Shown: positions 38,011-47,206 of the stretch, piece after piece
How the letters are laid out: every line of letters begins with the position of its first letter
How positions within the stretch are numbered: position 1 is the first letter of the stretch
Assembly (NCBI RefSeq): GCF_009856605.1
Contig: NZ_CP047242.1
Span: 3,912,001-3,976,000, forward strand
Length of the DNA stretch: 64,000 bases
From: Trichormus variabilis 0441
GTDB lineage: Bacteria; Cyanobacteriota; Cyanobacteriia; Cyanobacteriales; Nostocaceae
Direction of reading: 5' to 3'
Position numbers and translations under genes: made by a program
The notes under the pieces: generated by a model
Databases searched by the model: none
What the model was told of the DNA's origin: nothing
The model's input: the letters and a program-made list of their open reading frames with translations, nothing else

Positions 38011-40599
38011 ATGTACTTTCGCAGTTGGTTGCAGCCTAGACGGGGTTTAGCGATCGCCGAAGCTTGTGTTATTGGGGTTTTAGCTGCATTATCTGCGGTA
38101 TTCCTCAAGGTTTGTTCGGGATTATTAGGTGCATGGCGGGTTCATAGTTCTCATGTTTTGCCTGCATGGGTAGTTTTACCAATCATCGGTTTGGGCTTTG
38201 GGTATTTGGCTGGTCTGATGGTGCAAAGATTAGCACCAGAGGCGGCGGGTAGTGGTATCCCCCAAGTCAAGGCTACCCTGGCAAATATACCGATGAAATT
38301 GTCTTGGCGGGTAGCGGTGATTAAGCTACTGAGTGCCATTATTGCTTTAGGTTCTGGCATCACATTAGGAAGACAAGGGCCGACAGTCCAAGTAGGGGCA
38401 GGTTTAGCGTCGGGGATGAGTCGCTTGGTTCCCACTTCTCCTGACCATCGGCGGCAAATGATTGCGGCTGGTGCGGGTGCAGGTTTGGCGGCTGCTTTTA
38501 ATGCTCCCATTGCCGGGGTATTATTCATTATTGAGGAATTACTTCAAGATTTATCGGGATTGACTCTGGGAACTGCCATTATCGCTTCATTTATTGGCGG
38601 GGTAGTGTCCCGGTTGTTGGGTGGTCGCAGTCTAAATTTAAATATAGAATTACTTTCCTACTCCAGCCGGTTTACTTTTCCAGAAATTCCCTTCTTTTTG
38701 CTTTTGGGTGTTTTAGCGGGGTTACTGGGTGCATTATTTAATCGTGGCTTGATTTTTAGCCTCCAGTTTTATCGGAGTCTGCATATTAGTTTACCTTTGC
38801 GGGTCGGTTTGGCTGGGTTGGTTTCGGGGATTGTCGTATCGCTGTTACCTGAGTCGTTTCGGGATAATGCTGGTTTAAGGGAATATGTAATTACTGGTGA
38901 TTTAAATCCAAGCTTTGCAGCGATCGCTTTTGTTGCTCAGTTTACCCTAACTTTAGTCGCATTTGGTTCTGGCGCACCCGGAGGTTTATTTGCGCCTAGC
39001 TTAATTTTGGGTTCGGCTTTAGGACATTTGGTCGGTGTATTAGAGTATCAAATCACTGGTGATGGTTCTCCTGTGACTTACGCCTTAGCGGGGATGGGAG
39101 GTTTTTTTAGTGCCGTTTCTAAAGTACCAATCACTGCCATTGTGATTATCTTTGAAATGACCACAGATTTTAATTTAGTGTTGCCTTTGATGATAGTGTC
39201 TGTGACGGCTTACTTGGTAGCAGACAAAGTAGTACCCGGTTCACTGTATGAGAAATTATTACTGTTGAATGGCATTACCCTCACTAAACAGATGTCGGTA
39301 GAGGGGATATTAAGCCAAATGACTGCAAAAGATGTGATGCAGCAACGGGTAGAAACTTTAGATGCAGATATTACCCTTGAAGAAGCCAAGCAAGCCTTTG
39401 CTAGTTCCCACCATCGCGGCTTCCCGGTAGTGGAAGATAACAAATTAGTCGGGATTATTACCCAATCAGATTTAACTAAAAGCCTCAGCCGCAATCTAGA
39501 GAATCATCCTCACCTCAGGGAAATCATGACCGCCAATCCCATGACAGTCACACCCATACATACCCTGAGTAATGTTTTATATTTGCTAGACCGCTATCAA
39601 ATCAGTCGCCTACCAGTAGTAGACGGGCAAAAACTCATCGGGATTATCACCCGTGCAGATATCATTCGGGTAGAAGCAGACCGTCTCAACTGCGAAAACC
39701 CCAACCCAGGCCCCCAACCGGAACCATCCTATGTAGTTTACCAAACGCGGAGTCCCAGCACTGGCAGAGGTAGAATACTAGTCCCAGTAGCCAACCCAGA
39801 AACCGCCGCAACTCTATTAAAAATGGCAGCTGCCATTGCCCGCGATCGCCATTATGAAATAGAGTGTGTACAAGTGATGCTGGTTTCTCGTCACAGTTCC
39901 CCTTCAGAAACCACCGTCAGAACCGCCAAAAGTCGTCGCCTTCTGCGACAAGCCGAAGTATTAGCCAAAAAATGGCGCATTCCTCTACACACCCAAATTA
40001 GGGTCGCCCATGATCCTGCTCACGCCATTTTAGAAACCATCAAAGACCGACACATAGATTTAATTCTCATGGGATGGAAAGGCAGCACATCTACCCCAGG
40101 CAGGATTTTTGGCAATGTTGTAGACACCATCATCCGCCAAGCCACCTGTGACGTAGTACTAGTGAAGTTAGGTACTTCCCCAATCCCCAATCCCCCATTC
40201 AATCGCTGGCTAGTCCCAATGGCTGGCGGCCCTAACGCCAGAATAGCCATTAAATTATTACCGGCTTTAGTTACTTTAAGCGATGACCCACAAATCCGCT
40301 TGACAAGGGTGTTTAAACCTTGGGAATTTAGACCAGATATGACAGTTTTAGAACAAGCCATTCGTCAATTGATGCGTCGCCGCCAACTATCTAGTACTGT
40401 AATTGCTGCGCCGGTACAAGCTGATTCAGTAGTCGAAGGTGTGATTAAGTTAGTGAAAACCGAAGGTTATGATGTGGTGGTTTTAGGCGCTTCCCGTGAA
40501 GGTTTATTACAACAGGCTATTCAAGGTAATATTCCAGAGGCGATCGCTTCTGGTGTTGATATTACCGTAATTTTGGTAAGGGGAGCAATTGAAAGTTAG
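38011..40599 (+). CDS. ClC chloride channel/transporter with CBS pair and two Usp domains
   Basis: An 862-residue fusion. The ClC core (about 15-415) has GSGIP at 80-84, GRQGPTVQVG at 120-129, FIIEELL at 173-179 and GGLFAPS. Two CBS domains follow (about 437-555, GFPVVEDNKLVGIITQSDL and RLPVVDGQKLIGIITRADI), which often bind adenine nucleotides. Two UspA-like domains (about 580-720 and 730-858) end the protein. At the position of the gating glutamate of E. coli ClC (Glu148, GREGP) this protein has Gln122, and the central tyrosine region reads TTDFNL with Phe387. The proton-glutamate pair (175-176) is kept. The loss of the gate suggests altered, perhaps channel-like, anion conduction under nucleotide control. 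A CCCCAATCCCCAAT repeat encodes the linker between the Usp domains. Confidence 0.92.
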   Translation: MYFRSWLQPRRGLAIAEACVIGVLAALSAVFLKVCSGLLGAWRVHSSHVLPAWVVLPIIGLGFGYLAGLMVQRLAPEAAGSGIPQVKATLANIPMKLSWRVAVIKLLSAIIALGSGITLGRQGPTVQVGAGLASGMSRLVPTSPDHRRQMIAAGAGAGLAAAFNAPIAGVLFIIEELLQDLSGLTLGTAIIASFIGGVVSRLLGGRSLNLNIELLSYSSRFTFPEIPFFLLLGVLAGLLGALFNRGLIFSLQFYRSLHISLPLRVGLAGLVSGIVVSLLPESFRDNAGLREYVITGDLNPSFAAIAFVAQFTLTLVAFGSGAPGGLFAPSLILGSALGHLVGVLEYQITGDGSPVTYALAGMGGFFSAVSKVPITAIVIIFEMTTDFNLVLPLMIVSVTAYLVADKVVPGSLYEKLLLLNGITLTKQMSVEGILSQMTAKDVMQQRVETLDADITLEEAKQAFASSHHRGFPVVEDNKLVGIITQSDLTKSLSRNLENHPHLREIMTANPMTVTPIHTLSNVLYLLDRYQISRLPVVDGQKLIGIITRADIIRVEADRLNCENPNPGPQPEPSYVVYQTRSPSTGRGRILVPVANPETAATLLKMAAAIARDRHYEIECVQVMLVSRHSSPSETTVRTAKSRRLLRQAEVLAKKWRIPLHTQIRVAHDPAHAILETIKDRHIDLILMGWKGSTSTPGRIFGNVVDTIIRQATCDVVLVKLGTSPIPNPPFNRWLVPMAGGPNARIAIKLLPALVTLSDDPQIRLTRVFKPWEFRPDMTVLEQAIRQLMRRRQLSSTVIAAPVQADSVVEGVIKLVKTEGYDVVVLGASREGLLQQAIQGNIPEAIASGVDITVILVRGAIES

Positions 40600-40984
40600 A
40601 ATAATTCTTGTATTGACAAACATGAGAAATAATGTAGTCAATCGTGAAATTTGCCGATAAAACTATCAATTTCGGATTTGTTACAGCAAATACATAGCAT
40701 TTACACATCATCTACATATTTGATTGACAATACTGGACTAAATTAACTGGTTATAGTTAATGATTCGTTACACATACTGTAGCGAGGACATACTACGCCA
40801 GTTTCTTATTCAGGACTTACCCATGAAAACGAAAGATCAAGGGTTGGGAAAAGGGTGCAGGGGTATGAATATTTGCAACCCTTACACCCCTATACCCTTA
40901 CACCCTTACACCCGCTCTCAACAAACAACCTGTGTACGTAAGTCCTACTATTGTTTCCTATTTAGTAATATCAGGGAAGTGTAG
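40600..40984. other. Intergenic region upstream of sbtA
   Basis: AT-rich sequence up to 40800, then a small inverted-repeat element (40812-40946). A short frame at 40760-40984 crosses the element and has no coding features. AGGGAAG five bases before the sbtA ATG is a good ribosome-binding site. Confidence 0.55.
40812..40946. mobile_element. Small element bounded by AGGACTTAC inverted ends
   Basis: AGGACTTAC at 40812-40820 is exactly inverted as GTAAGTCCT at 40938-40946. The interior has GGGTGCAGGGGTATG and its inverse CATACCCCTGCACCC-like CCCTTACACCCCTATACCC units, giving a longer imperfect hairpin. The same terminal motif bounds the element at 55610-55803. Confidence 0.65.
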
Positions 40985-41962
40985 ATGAATTCCAGCCTGA
41001 TTTTATCCAACATTTTAAATCCGCCAGTGCTTTTTTTCTTTCTGGGAATGCTGGCGATTTTTTGCAAATCGGATTTAGATATTCCCCAACCGTTACCAAA
41101 GTTATTCTCTCTATACCTGCTACTAGCTATCGGGTTTAAAGGAGGATATGAAATTGAAGAAAGTGGAATTAATCCAGAAATTGCCTTGACATTATTAGCG
41201 GCTATATTTATGGCTTCTGCTGTACCGATATATTCGTTTTTTGTGTTGAGAATCAAACTGGATAGTTATAATGCTGCTGCTATTGCAGCCACCTATGGTT
41301 CTATCAGTGCTGTCACCTTTATCACCGCTCAGTCATTTCTCAAAATTCTCAATATCTCCTCAGGTGGACACATGGTAGCAGCCTTAGCTTTGATGGAATC
41401 TCCAGCAATTATAGTTGGCATTGTACTAGTGAGATTATTCACGCAAAATAAAGACGAGGAGAAAGGAGAATTTTCTTGGGGTGAAGTACTTAGAGAAGCA
41501 TTTTTAAATGGTTCAGTATTTCTCCTAGTTGGTAGCGTGTTAGTTGGTATTCTCACAGGTGAAAGAGGTTGGGAGAAATTACATCCCTTTACCCAAGATA
41601 TCTTTTACGGAGTCCTAGCTTTCTTTTTACTAGATATGGGGATGGTAGCAGCAAGACGAATTAAAGACCTGAGGCGTACAGGCTCTTTCTTGATTGCATT
41701 TTCCATATTTATGCCTGTGGCTAACGCAATTTTTGGCATCATTTTAGCTAAATTTATCGGTATTTCCCAAGGAAATGCCCTCTTGTTTGCTGTTCTTTGT
41801 GCAAGTGCATCTTATATTGCCGTTCCAGCAGCCATGAGAATAACTGTTCCTGAGGCTAACCCCAGTTTATATGTATCTATGGCCTTAGCTCTGACTTTTC
41901 CTTTCAATATCATTGTCGGAATTCCCTTGTATTTCAACATCATCAAATTAATAGGAATTTAG
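40985..41962 (+). CDS. sbtA: Sodium-dependent bicarbonate transporter
   Basis: SbtA imports HCO3- with Na+ across the plasma membrane as part of the CO2-concentrating mechanism. The 325-residue protein has about ten hydrophobic segments in two similar halves. Family blocks include NPPVLFFFLGMLAIFCKSDL at the start, GGYEIEESGI, AATYGSISAVTFITAQSFL and ASASYIAVPAAMRITVPEAN. The polar loop in the middle (about 155-165, TQNKDEEKGEFSW) is shorter than in Synechocystis SbtA, which has about 374 residues. The gene is followed after three bases by sbtB, and then by a carbonic anhydrase. Confidence 0.95.
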   Translation: MNSSLILSNILNPPVLFFFLGMLAIFCKSDLDIPQPLPKLFSLYLLLAIGFKGGYEIEESGINPEIALTLLAAIFMASAVPIYSFFVLRIKLDSYNAAAIAATYGSISAVTFITAQSFLKILNISSGGHMVAALALMESPAIIVGIVLVRLFTQNKDEEKGEFSWGEVLREAFLNGSVFLLVGSVLVGILTGERGWEKLHPFTQDIFYGVLAFFLLDMGMVAARRIKDLRRTGSFLIAFSIFMPVANAIFGIILAKFIGISQGNALLFAVLCASASYIAVPAAMRITVPEANPSLYVSMALALTFPFNIIVGIPLYFNIIKLIGI

Positions 41963-41965
41963 GAA

Positions 41966-42259
41966 GTGGAAGCTGTCAAAAAAATAGAGGTAATTACCAA
42001 TTCCCTAGAACTACCTAAAGTTCTAGAAATTCTTGAAAAATATGGTGTTTCAGGATATACGGTAATTGAAACTGTTACAGGTCAGGGACACAGAGGTAAA
42101 GTCATTGATGATTTAGAAACGCATATCCTAACTAATGGATATGTCATGAGCATTTGTACGGAAGCACAAGAACAAGCATTAGTAGAAGCGATTCAACCTG
42201 TAATTAAGAAATATGGCGGTGTATGTATTGTTTCTGATGCCAAATGGACTGCACATTAA
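41966..42259 (+). CDS. sbtB: PII-like regulator of SbtA
   Basis: SbtB is a trimeric PII-like protein that binds adenine nucleotides, including cAMP, and controls SbtA. The 97-residue product starts at GTG 41966, three bases after the sbtA stop; AGGAA precedes it closely. Ferredoxin-like strands and the T-loop region (TVTGQGHRGKVIDDLETHI) are visible. It ends at DAKWTAH and lacks the C-terminal Cys-containing extension (CGPEGC R-loop) of Synechocystis SbtB, so the redox-sensitive apyrase switch described there is probably absent. Confidence 0.93.
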   Translation: MEAVKKIEVITNSLELPKVLEILEKYGVSGYTVIETVTGQGHRGKVIDDLETHILTNGYVMSICTEAQEQALVEAIQPVIKKYGGVCIVSDAKWTAH

Positions 42260-42314
42260 ATAAGGTATGTGATGTAGAAATAGGTGATTTAGTGATTCAG
42301 GTTTAATTCCTGAA

Positions 42315-42407
42315 AATCCAGAATGAGGGGGAAATATAAAAACTATCAAGTTTTTGCTTGCTTGTAAGCATTAAGATTAGACATCGAAATTTTCCTCATT
42401 CTGGATT
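42315..42407 (+). terminator. Long hairpin after sbtB
   Basis: AATCCAGAATGAGG at 42315-42328 and CCTCATTCTGGATT at 42394-42407 are perfect 14-base arms, with a second small hairpin (GCTTGCTTGTAAGC) in the 65-base loop and TTATTGTTTTT after the right arm. It is probably a terminator or attenuating structure between sbtB and the carbonic anhydrase gene. Confidence 0.6.
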
Positions 42408-42534
42408 TATTGTTTTTACTGATAAATTATGAGTTATTAAGCATAATTGGAGTTACAATTCATAATTGAGTCATGAATCAGTTGGAAACACATAAGCAAC
42501 AATATATTAATAGTTGATTAAGGAGAATTTAACT

Positions 42535-43209
42535 GTGCCGATTAAGCGCATTATCGCTGGGCTAAATGAATTTCATGACAACTATTTTGTAGCTCATCGT
42601 GAGTTATTTGAGCATTTGTCTCATGGGCAAAATCCTGAGCTTTTGTTTATCACTTGCTCAGACTCAAGAATAGATCCGTTCTTAATCACACAAAGCCAAC
42701 CAGGGGACTTATTTGTGATTCGCAATGTTGGTAATATTATCCCACCTTATAGTAGGTTGAACGGTGGGGAAGCTGCGGGGATAGAATATGCTGTTGAGGC
42801 TTTAGGTATTAAAGATATTGTTATTTGTGGACATTCTCATTGTGGTGCGATGAAGGGATTACTGCAAATAGGGAATCTTGCCCAACAAATGCCTTCAGTT
42901 TATGAATGGTTGAGGTGTCATGCTGAAGCTACCCGCCGCCTTGTGATGGACAACTACCAAGGTTATTCTCACGAGAAACTGTTAAAAATTGCTATTGAGC
43001 AAAACGTTCTTACACAGATAGAAAATTTAGAGACTTACCCCGTAATCCGTTCTAAACTTCATAGTGGTCAGCTGACACTTCATGCTTGGATTTATGAAAT
43101 TGAAACTGGAGAAGTGTTTGCTTATGATGCTGAAAATAGTCAATTTAAAGTTATAGAGAATCGTCTATTTCCTGTGCCTAATCCTTTGACAAATTTACAC
43201 TCAGCCTAA
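42535..43209 (+). CDS. Beta-class carbonic anhydrase
   Basis: Interconverts CO2 and bicarbonate. The start is GTG at 42535, with AAGGAG nine bases upstream, giving 224 residues; an upstream TTG at 42514 would add seven residues but overlaps the ribosome-binding site. The zinc ligands are Cys41 in FITCSDSRID, with Asp43 and Arg45 as the catalytic dyad, and His100 and Cys103 in ICGHSHCGAM. GGEAAGIEYAVEALG is typical of plant-type and cyanobacterial beta enzymes. No signal peptide is visible, so it is cytosolic or carboxysomal. Location after sbtA-sbtB ties it to inorganic-carbon supply, but IcfA/CcaA identity cannot be settled. Confidence 0.93.
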   Translation: MPIKRIIAGLNEFHDNYFVAHRELFEHLSHGQNPELLFITCSDSRIDPFLITQSQPGDLFVIRNVGNIIPPYSRLNGGEAAGIEYAVEALGIKDIVICGHSHCGAMKGLLQIGNLAQQMPSVYEWLRCHAEATRRLVMDNYQGYSHEKLLKIAIEQNVLTQIENLETYPVIRSKLHSGQLTLHAWIYEIETGEVFAYDAENSQFKVIENRLFPVPNPLTNLHSA

Positions 43210-43313
43210 AAATATAGGCTTTATAGTAGTTTTTCTCAGTATAAATATGTGGAACTTTATTAGGGCTTACGCACCCAGATTTTCTGTTGAGACAGGGTGT
43301 AAGGGTGTAAGGG

Positions 43314-43380
43314 TGTAGAGACGTTGTATGCAAAGTCTTTACAGTCCAAAATAAAGCACATCTTCTATTAAGAAACGGTA
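43314..43380. repeat. Small repeat element, copy C (right half)
   Basis: TGTAGAGACGTTGTATGCAA, AGTCTTTACAGTCCAAAATA, AAGCACATCTTC and TTAAGAAACGGTA match the right half of the copy at 7929-8031. The left flank is replaced by TAAGGGTGTAAGGGTGTAG repeats. Upstream GGGCTTACGCACC resembles the AGGACTTAC end motif. Confidence 0.85.
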
Positions 43381-43386
43381 TCACCA

Positions 43387-44757
43387 CTACCAATTACCAA
43401 ACTTTTCTAATAAACATTCAGCAATACGCTTTGCTGCACCTGGTTTACCCATGCGGCGGACTCCATTTTCTCTGATGATGTGTAGGCTGTCAGGGTTGGT
43501 GAAAAGCGATCGCACTACTTGAGCTACTTGTACTGCTTCTTCGACTAAAATCAGGGATAAGCCTAAAAGTCGGCTTTGGGCTTCGGCAAAACCAGGGTTA
43601 TATTGTGGCCCCTTTCCAGGAATAGCGATCGCAGGTTTACCTAAACCGATAAACTGTTCTGTAGCTGTACCAGCCATTGCGATCGCTACATCACCCCAAT
43701 GCAAGCATTCATTATATGATTGTTGAGTCAAAATTAAATAGGCGTTACGTTGTTTAAATATCAACGCATTGCTATCTTGCAGAGGTAAGGGTAAATCTGC
43801 GTGGGGTCGCCAACCTTGGGATTGCACAGTTTGAGCAAGTATATTCAAGTCTAAACCAGATGCGATCGCTCCTAAAAATATCACACTGCCCGAATTGGGT
43901 AAAAATGTATCCCGTTCTTGAAAACTCCCCATTAAGGCAGAAACACCAGTCATAATTACCTGCCAATTTTGATAAGCCTCTGGTGGACGAGAACCAGGAA
44001 GCAGGGTAATTACCAGTGGTCTGTCCATCTCTTGATAGCGAGCATTGGCCATGTAAAATAACTGTGGTGAAACTTTTGGTTCTAGACCATCCATCATCGG
44101 GTTGCCGACATCAAAAGCGGGAATCGGCCAATTTTTTAGGGTTTGTGTAGTCAAACCATCTCTAGGAAACACCGCGCGACAACGGCGACGACTCATCAAC
44201 CACCGTTCCCACGGATGATAAATTGAACCAGAAAAGTTTTCCCAACGGGCTGCTTTTGATTTCCTTGGTAGTACCCCTACTTCATCCCGCACATAGTATT
44301 CTGATTTCGCTGTCCCCACAAAAGCGTAATTAGCCCCACTGATAAAGGCAAACAATAAAGGGACAATATCGCCTACCGCGAGAATGGCGTTATTATTACC
44401 TAATTTTTTTTGGGAACTTACCCAACGCCGCACCGCTTGAATTTGACTCCAGGTAAGCTGCACTAAACCCCCGCGTACATCCCGCGCCAATTGTCGCCCA
44501 TCCATGTAGATAAAGCCGCCAGAAGGCATGGTACGCACTGCACCAATCAGGGGGATATTTAAATTTTCATAAGCCCGTCCTTCACCTACCAGAGGTAAAG
44601 CATAAATATCTGGTGGGTTTGCTTGCTGTAATAACGCTTGCAAAATGCGGACAGCAATCACATCTTCCCCATGACCGTTACTTAGTACCAGTAATTGCAA
44701 CCGAGGGGTTGCAGTTGGTGAGTTAGAAGCTAGGGATAAACGGGACACATCACTCAT
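43387..44757 (-). CDS. Lipid-A-disaccharide synthase-related glycosyltransferase-like protein
   Basis: A 456-residue protein of the cyanobacterial and plant LpxB-related family (GT-B fold). Visible elements are LLVLSNGHGEDVIAVRILQA at the N-terminus, equivalent to the SGE motif of LpxB, GDIVPLLFAFISGANYAFVG, VITLLPGSRPPEAY, and the C-terminal donor region IAMAGTATEQFIGLGKPAIA with GPQYNPGFAEAQSRLLG. The true enzymatic role of this group is unresolved; it is distinct from authentic LpxB. It is convergent with the carbonic anhydrase gene and stands apart from lipid A genes. Confidence 0.85.
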   Translation of the reverse strand: MSDVSRLSLASNSPTATPRLQLLVLSNGHGEDVIAVRILQALLQQANPPDIYALPLVGEGRAYENLNIPLIGAVRTMPSGGFIYMDGRQLARDVRGGLVQLTWSQIQAVRRWVSSQKKLGNNNAILAVGDIVPLLFAFISGANYAFVGTAKSEYYVRDEVGVLPRKSKAARWENFSGSIYHPWERWLMSRRRCRAVFPRDGLTTQTLKNWPIPAFDVGNPMMDGLEPKVSPQLFYMANARYQEMDRPLVITLLPGSRPPEAYQNWQVIMTGVSALMGSFQERDTFLPNSGSVIFLGAIASGLDLNILAQTVQSQGWRPHADLPLPLQDSNALIFKQRNAYLILTQQSYNECLHWGDVAIAMAGTATEQFIGLGKPAIAIPGKGPQYNPGFAEAQSRLLGLSLILVEEAVQVAQVVRSLFTNPDSLHIIRENGVRRMGKPGAAKRIAECLLEKFGNW

Positions 44758-44880
44758 AGGAAAAAAAATATCAAAGTTAAAGCTCTAGTTAATTCCACTA
44801 GGTGGAAGTAAGTTATGTATCCATATAAGAATTACACAATCAGGTTCAATATTTTTCCGCCGTCAGACAGCCGATGTATG

Positions 44881-44916
44881 CTTGCTGTTCGCGTAGCGTT
44901 CCCGTAGGGTAGCAAG
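44881..44916. repeat. Small hairpin with CTTGCT/AGCAAG arms
   Basis: CTTGCTGTTCGCGTAGCG followed by TTCCCGTAGGGTAGCAAG. The GTTCGCGTAGCG core resembles the inner part of the repeat at 9582-9645. Confidence 0.5.
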
Positions 44917-44962
44917 AATCCCCGAAAGAGAATTCCAGGGAGTGTGAAGAATTATAAAATAA

Positions 44963-44994
44963 TGGGGCAGCGACTGTAGTTAATCGCTGCCCCA
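44963..44994 (-). terminator. Terminator of the fasciclin gene
   Basis: TGGGGCAGCGA and TCGCTGCCCCA form perfect 11-bp arms around a 10-base loop. On the minus strand it follows the fasciclin stop by 28 bases and is trailed by TTATTTTAT. Confidence 0.88.
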
Positions 44995-45022
44995 AAAATG
45001 TGTTATTTATGCAAATGCTTGC

Positions 45023-45424
45023 TTACGCAGGAATCAGCACGGTATCAATTATATGAATAACACCGTTATCAGCAGCAACATCGGGAGTCGCAACTTTAGC
45101 ATCATTTATTTTGACACCATTAGATGCGTCGATTTTTACATCTGAACCCTGTACAGTAGTGGCTGACTTCAGCTTAACTACATCAGCAGCTAGAACTTTA
45201 CCCGAAACAACATGATAAGTCAGGATTTTCTTGAGCTTGGGAATGTCTTTTAGCAAAGCATCCACAGTACCTTGTGGCAGTTTAGCAAATGCTTCATCGG
45301 TAGGTGCAAAAACTGTGAATGGACCAACACCTTTGAGAGTATCTACTAGCCCAGCAGCCTTAACCGCAGCAACTAAAGTGTTAAAGGAGCCAGCATTTAC
45401 AGCAGTATCAACAATGTCAGCCAT
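45023..45424 (-). CDS. Fasciclin (FAS1) domain protein
   Basis: A single FAS1 domain of 133 residues beginning [20 protein letters not shown]. The H1 motif [17 protein letters not shown] and the YH motif [16 protein letters not shown] are clear, and the C-terminus [14 protein letters not shown] is typical. A frame extending to 45448 adds MYRNLSKH, which is not seen in usual family starts, so the inner ATG at 45424 is preferred. There is no signal peptide, unlike many FAS1 proteins, so it may be cytosolic or exported another way. Its codon use suggests fairly high expression, and a strong terminator follows. Confidence 0.9.
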   Translation of the reverse strand: MADIVDTAVNAGSFNTLVAAVKAAGLVDTLKGVGPFTVFAPTDEAFAKLPQGTVDALLKDIPKLKKILTYHVVSGKVLAADVVKLKSATTVQGSDVKIDASNGVKINDAKVATPDVAADNGVIHIIDTVLIPA

Positions 45425-45546
45425 GTGTTTTGATAAGTTTCTGTACATCTAGATACAAAAATAAACTTTCTTATGAAGGATTGTATCTATCTTTAGAGAT
45501 GTACTTAATTTGAGTCAGCCAGAACTATTTTGAAGCTGACTCAACC

Positions 45547-46965
45547 TTATCTCTTCTGTGATTTCCAAGTACCGTGAAAACTATGAGGGATGATACTGGG
45601 TAATTTTAGTTTGCAGATTGGTTCTTCATTGAGGCGCTCGCTATCATATATCCAAACTTGACTACCATGAGAATTGCCGTCATATACCACTGTTAAGACC
45701 CAATTTTCCGCAAGGATGGGTTCCGACGGATAGCAGTTTTCTCCTGGGTAGGCTTCGGTGAGGGTTTGTGTCTTGTGGTCAAAGCAGGCGATGGTGTTTA
45801 ATAGTTCTTGGCTGATATCTGTGCCTTGGCGGAATCCTGACATATAGGTATATCGAGACTCTTGACCGACATTTTGCCGTGGAACATTAGGAAATTCACA
45901 ATGTCTATCTAACAGTTGTTCAATTGCGGCTACTTTGCCAGATTGGGGATGTAAAGTGACCCGTGACAGTGTACTTTGAGCAGGTGTGTGAGTTTTACCA
46001 GTAGCGACTTCTTTGAGATATTGATTAGTTTGGAAATCTTCGTAACGGGCAATATCCACAATGACTGCACCACTAGCATCTACATAACCGTTAGCAAAAT
46101 GCCACTGATACCAAGGTTCTGCTTCGCCTCGACTGACTAAAGATAAACTGTCGCGGTCAATAACCAAAATCTGAGTCCCTAATTCTGGTCGCCACTGCAT
46201 AGAATCACTATAGTTGCTAGTCCCCAACAATATAGGCAACATACCCAGCCGCACAGGGGAAATGAAAAATATTAAATATTGTCCTGCTAAAACAAAATCA
46301 TGTATCAGTGGTAGACCATCTAAGGGGTATGCAGCTTTTTGGATAATTTGACCTGTAGAGTCACTTTTGTAAACATTCAACTTGGCATTTAGCCCCAAGC
46401 TAATACCAAAATTAAAAATTTCCTTGGTCTGGGGGTCTTGCTTATAATGGGCAGAATAAGTTAATCCATTACTTAAACCACCTAAATTATCTTCGCCCCA
46501 GGTTTCTAAAGTCTGTAAATCTAAGGCGTAAGGTTTTCCACCTTCCCACAATGCCAAAAGTTTATCTGGTAATGCTAAGACTGAGGTATTGGCAGCATTT
46601 TTAACTGGTCTGCGCCATTGATTCCAAACGGGGCCTGGTGCAGTCATGCCATAATTGCCATACAAAAATTTATCGGCGGCGTTTTCTGCTTGATAGCCAA
46701 TAGTCTGTACATAGCGGTAAACTGCATTCACACCGCCATCGGTAAAGTTGACAGCCAAAATTGCCCCATCACCGTCAAACCAGTGTCCTGCAAGCATCCT
46801 GCCACGTTCTAACCTGGCAGGGCCGTTGCGGTAGAGTGTACCCCGCAATCCTTCAGGGATGTTACCAGAGATAATGGACAACTGAGTCAGGGGAAATTCT
46901 TTGGCTGGTTCAGTTAATGCACTTGCCCAGGCTTTCTTACTTGATTTTTTATCAATTATCTGCAT
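45547..46965 (-). CDS. Carotenoid cleavage oxygenase
   Basis: A 472-residue Fe(II)-dependent enzyme of the carotenoid oxygenase (RPE65/ACO) family that cleaves carotenoids or apocarotenoids. The four iron-binding histidines are visible: His173 in YSAHYKQDP, His222 in LIHDFVLAG, His289 in WYQWHFANGY and His464 in HSFHGTW. The early GTLYRNGPARLERG and GHWFDGDGAIL blocks and EFPNVPR (second-shell Glu) also fit. Length is normal for the cyanobacterial enzymes of Nostoc. Cleavage position cannot be predicted from sequence. No biosynthetic neighbours are present. Confidence 0.94.
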   Translation of the reverse strand: MQIIDKKSSKKAWASALTEPAKEFPLTQLSIISGNIPEGLRGTLYRNGPARLERGRMLAGHWFDGDGAILAVNFTDGGVNAVYRYVQTIGYQAENAADKFLYGNYGMTAPGPVWNQWRRPVKNAANTSVLALPDKLLALWEGGKPYALDLQTLETWGEDNLGGLSNGLTYSAHYKQDPQTKEIFNFGISLGLNAKLNVYKSDSTGQIIQKAAYPLDGLPLIHDFVLAGQYLIFFISPVRLGMLPILLGTSNYSDSMQWRPELGTQILVIDRDSLSLVSRGEAEPWYQWHFANGYVDASGAVIVDIARYEDFQTNQYLKEVATGKTHTPAQSTLSRVTLHPQSGKVAAIEQLLDRHCEFPNVPRQNVGQESRYTYMSGFRQGTDISQELLNTIACFDHKTQTLTEAYPGENCYPSEPILAENWVLTVVYDGNSHGSQVWIYDSERLNEEPICKLKLPSIIPHSFHGTWKSQKR

Positions 46966-47206
46966 ATAAGTTGCTAACTTAAGAAATGTGTGTGAGTAAA
47001 TGATATATAGCCGTCATGCACCACTATCATACTGACTGGCGTGACAAGCCTAAAATGTAGGTTGGGTGGAGGCTTTGCGTAACCCAACACTCTGATCTAT
47101 GTTGAGTGACTTTTATAATTGCAAACTGCCAATTGGCTTGACAAAATATCTCTCGGTGTTTCTATTGTAACATTAGGTATGACAATCAAGTTTGTCGATC
47201 GCCCGA

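Noticed and set aside
40760..40984. 74-codon frame before sbtA
   Set aside because: It crosses an inverted-repeat element (TPIPLHPYT-type translation of repeats) and lacks any protein-like feature.
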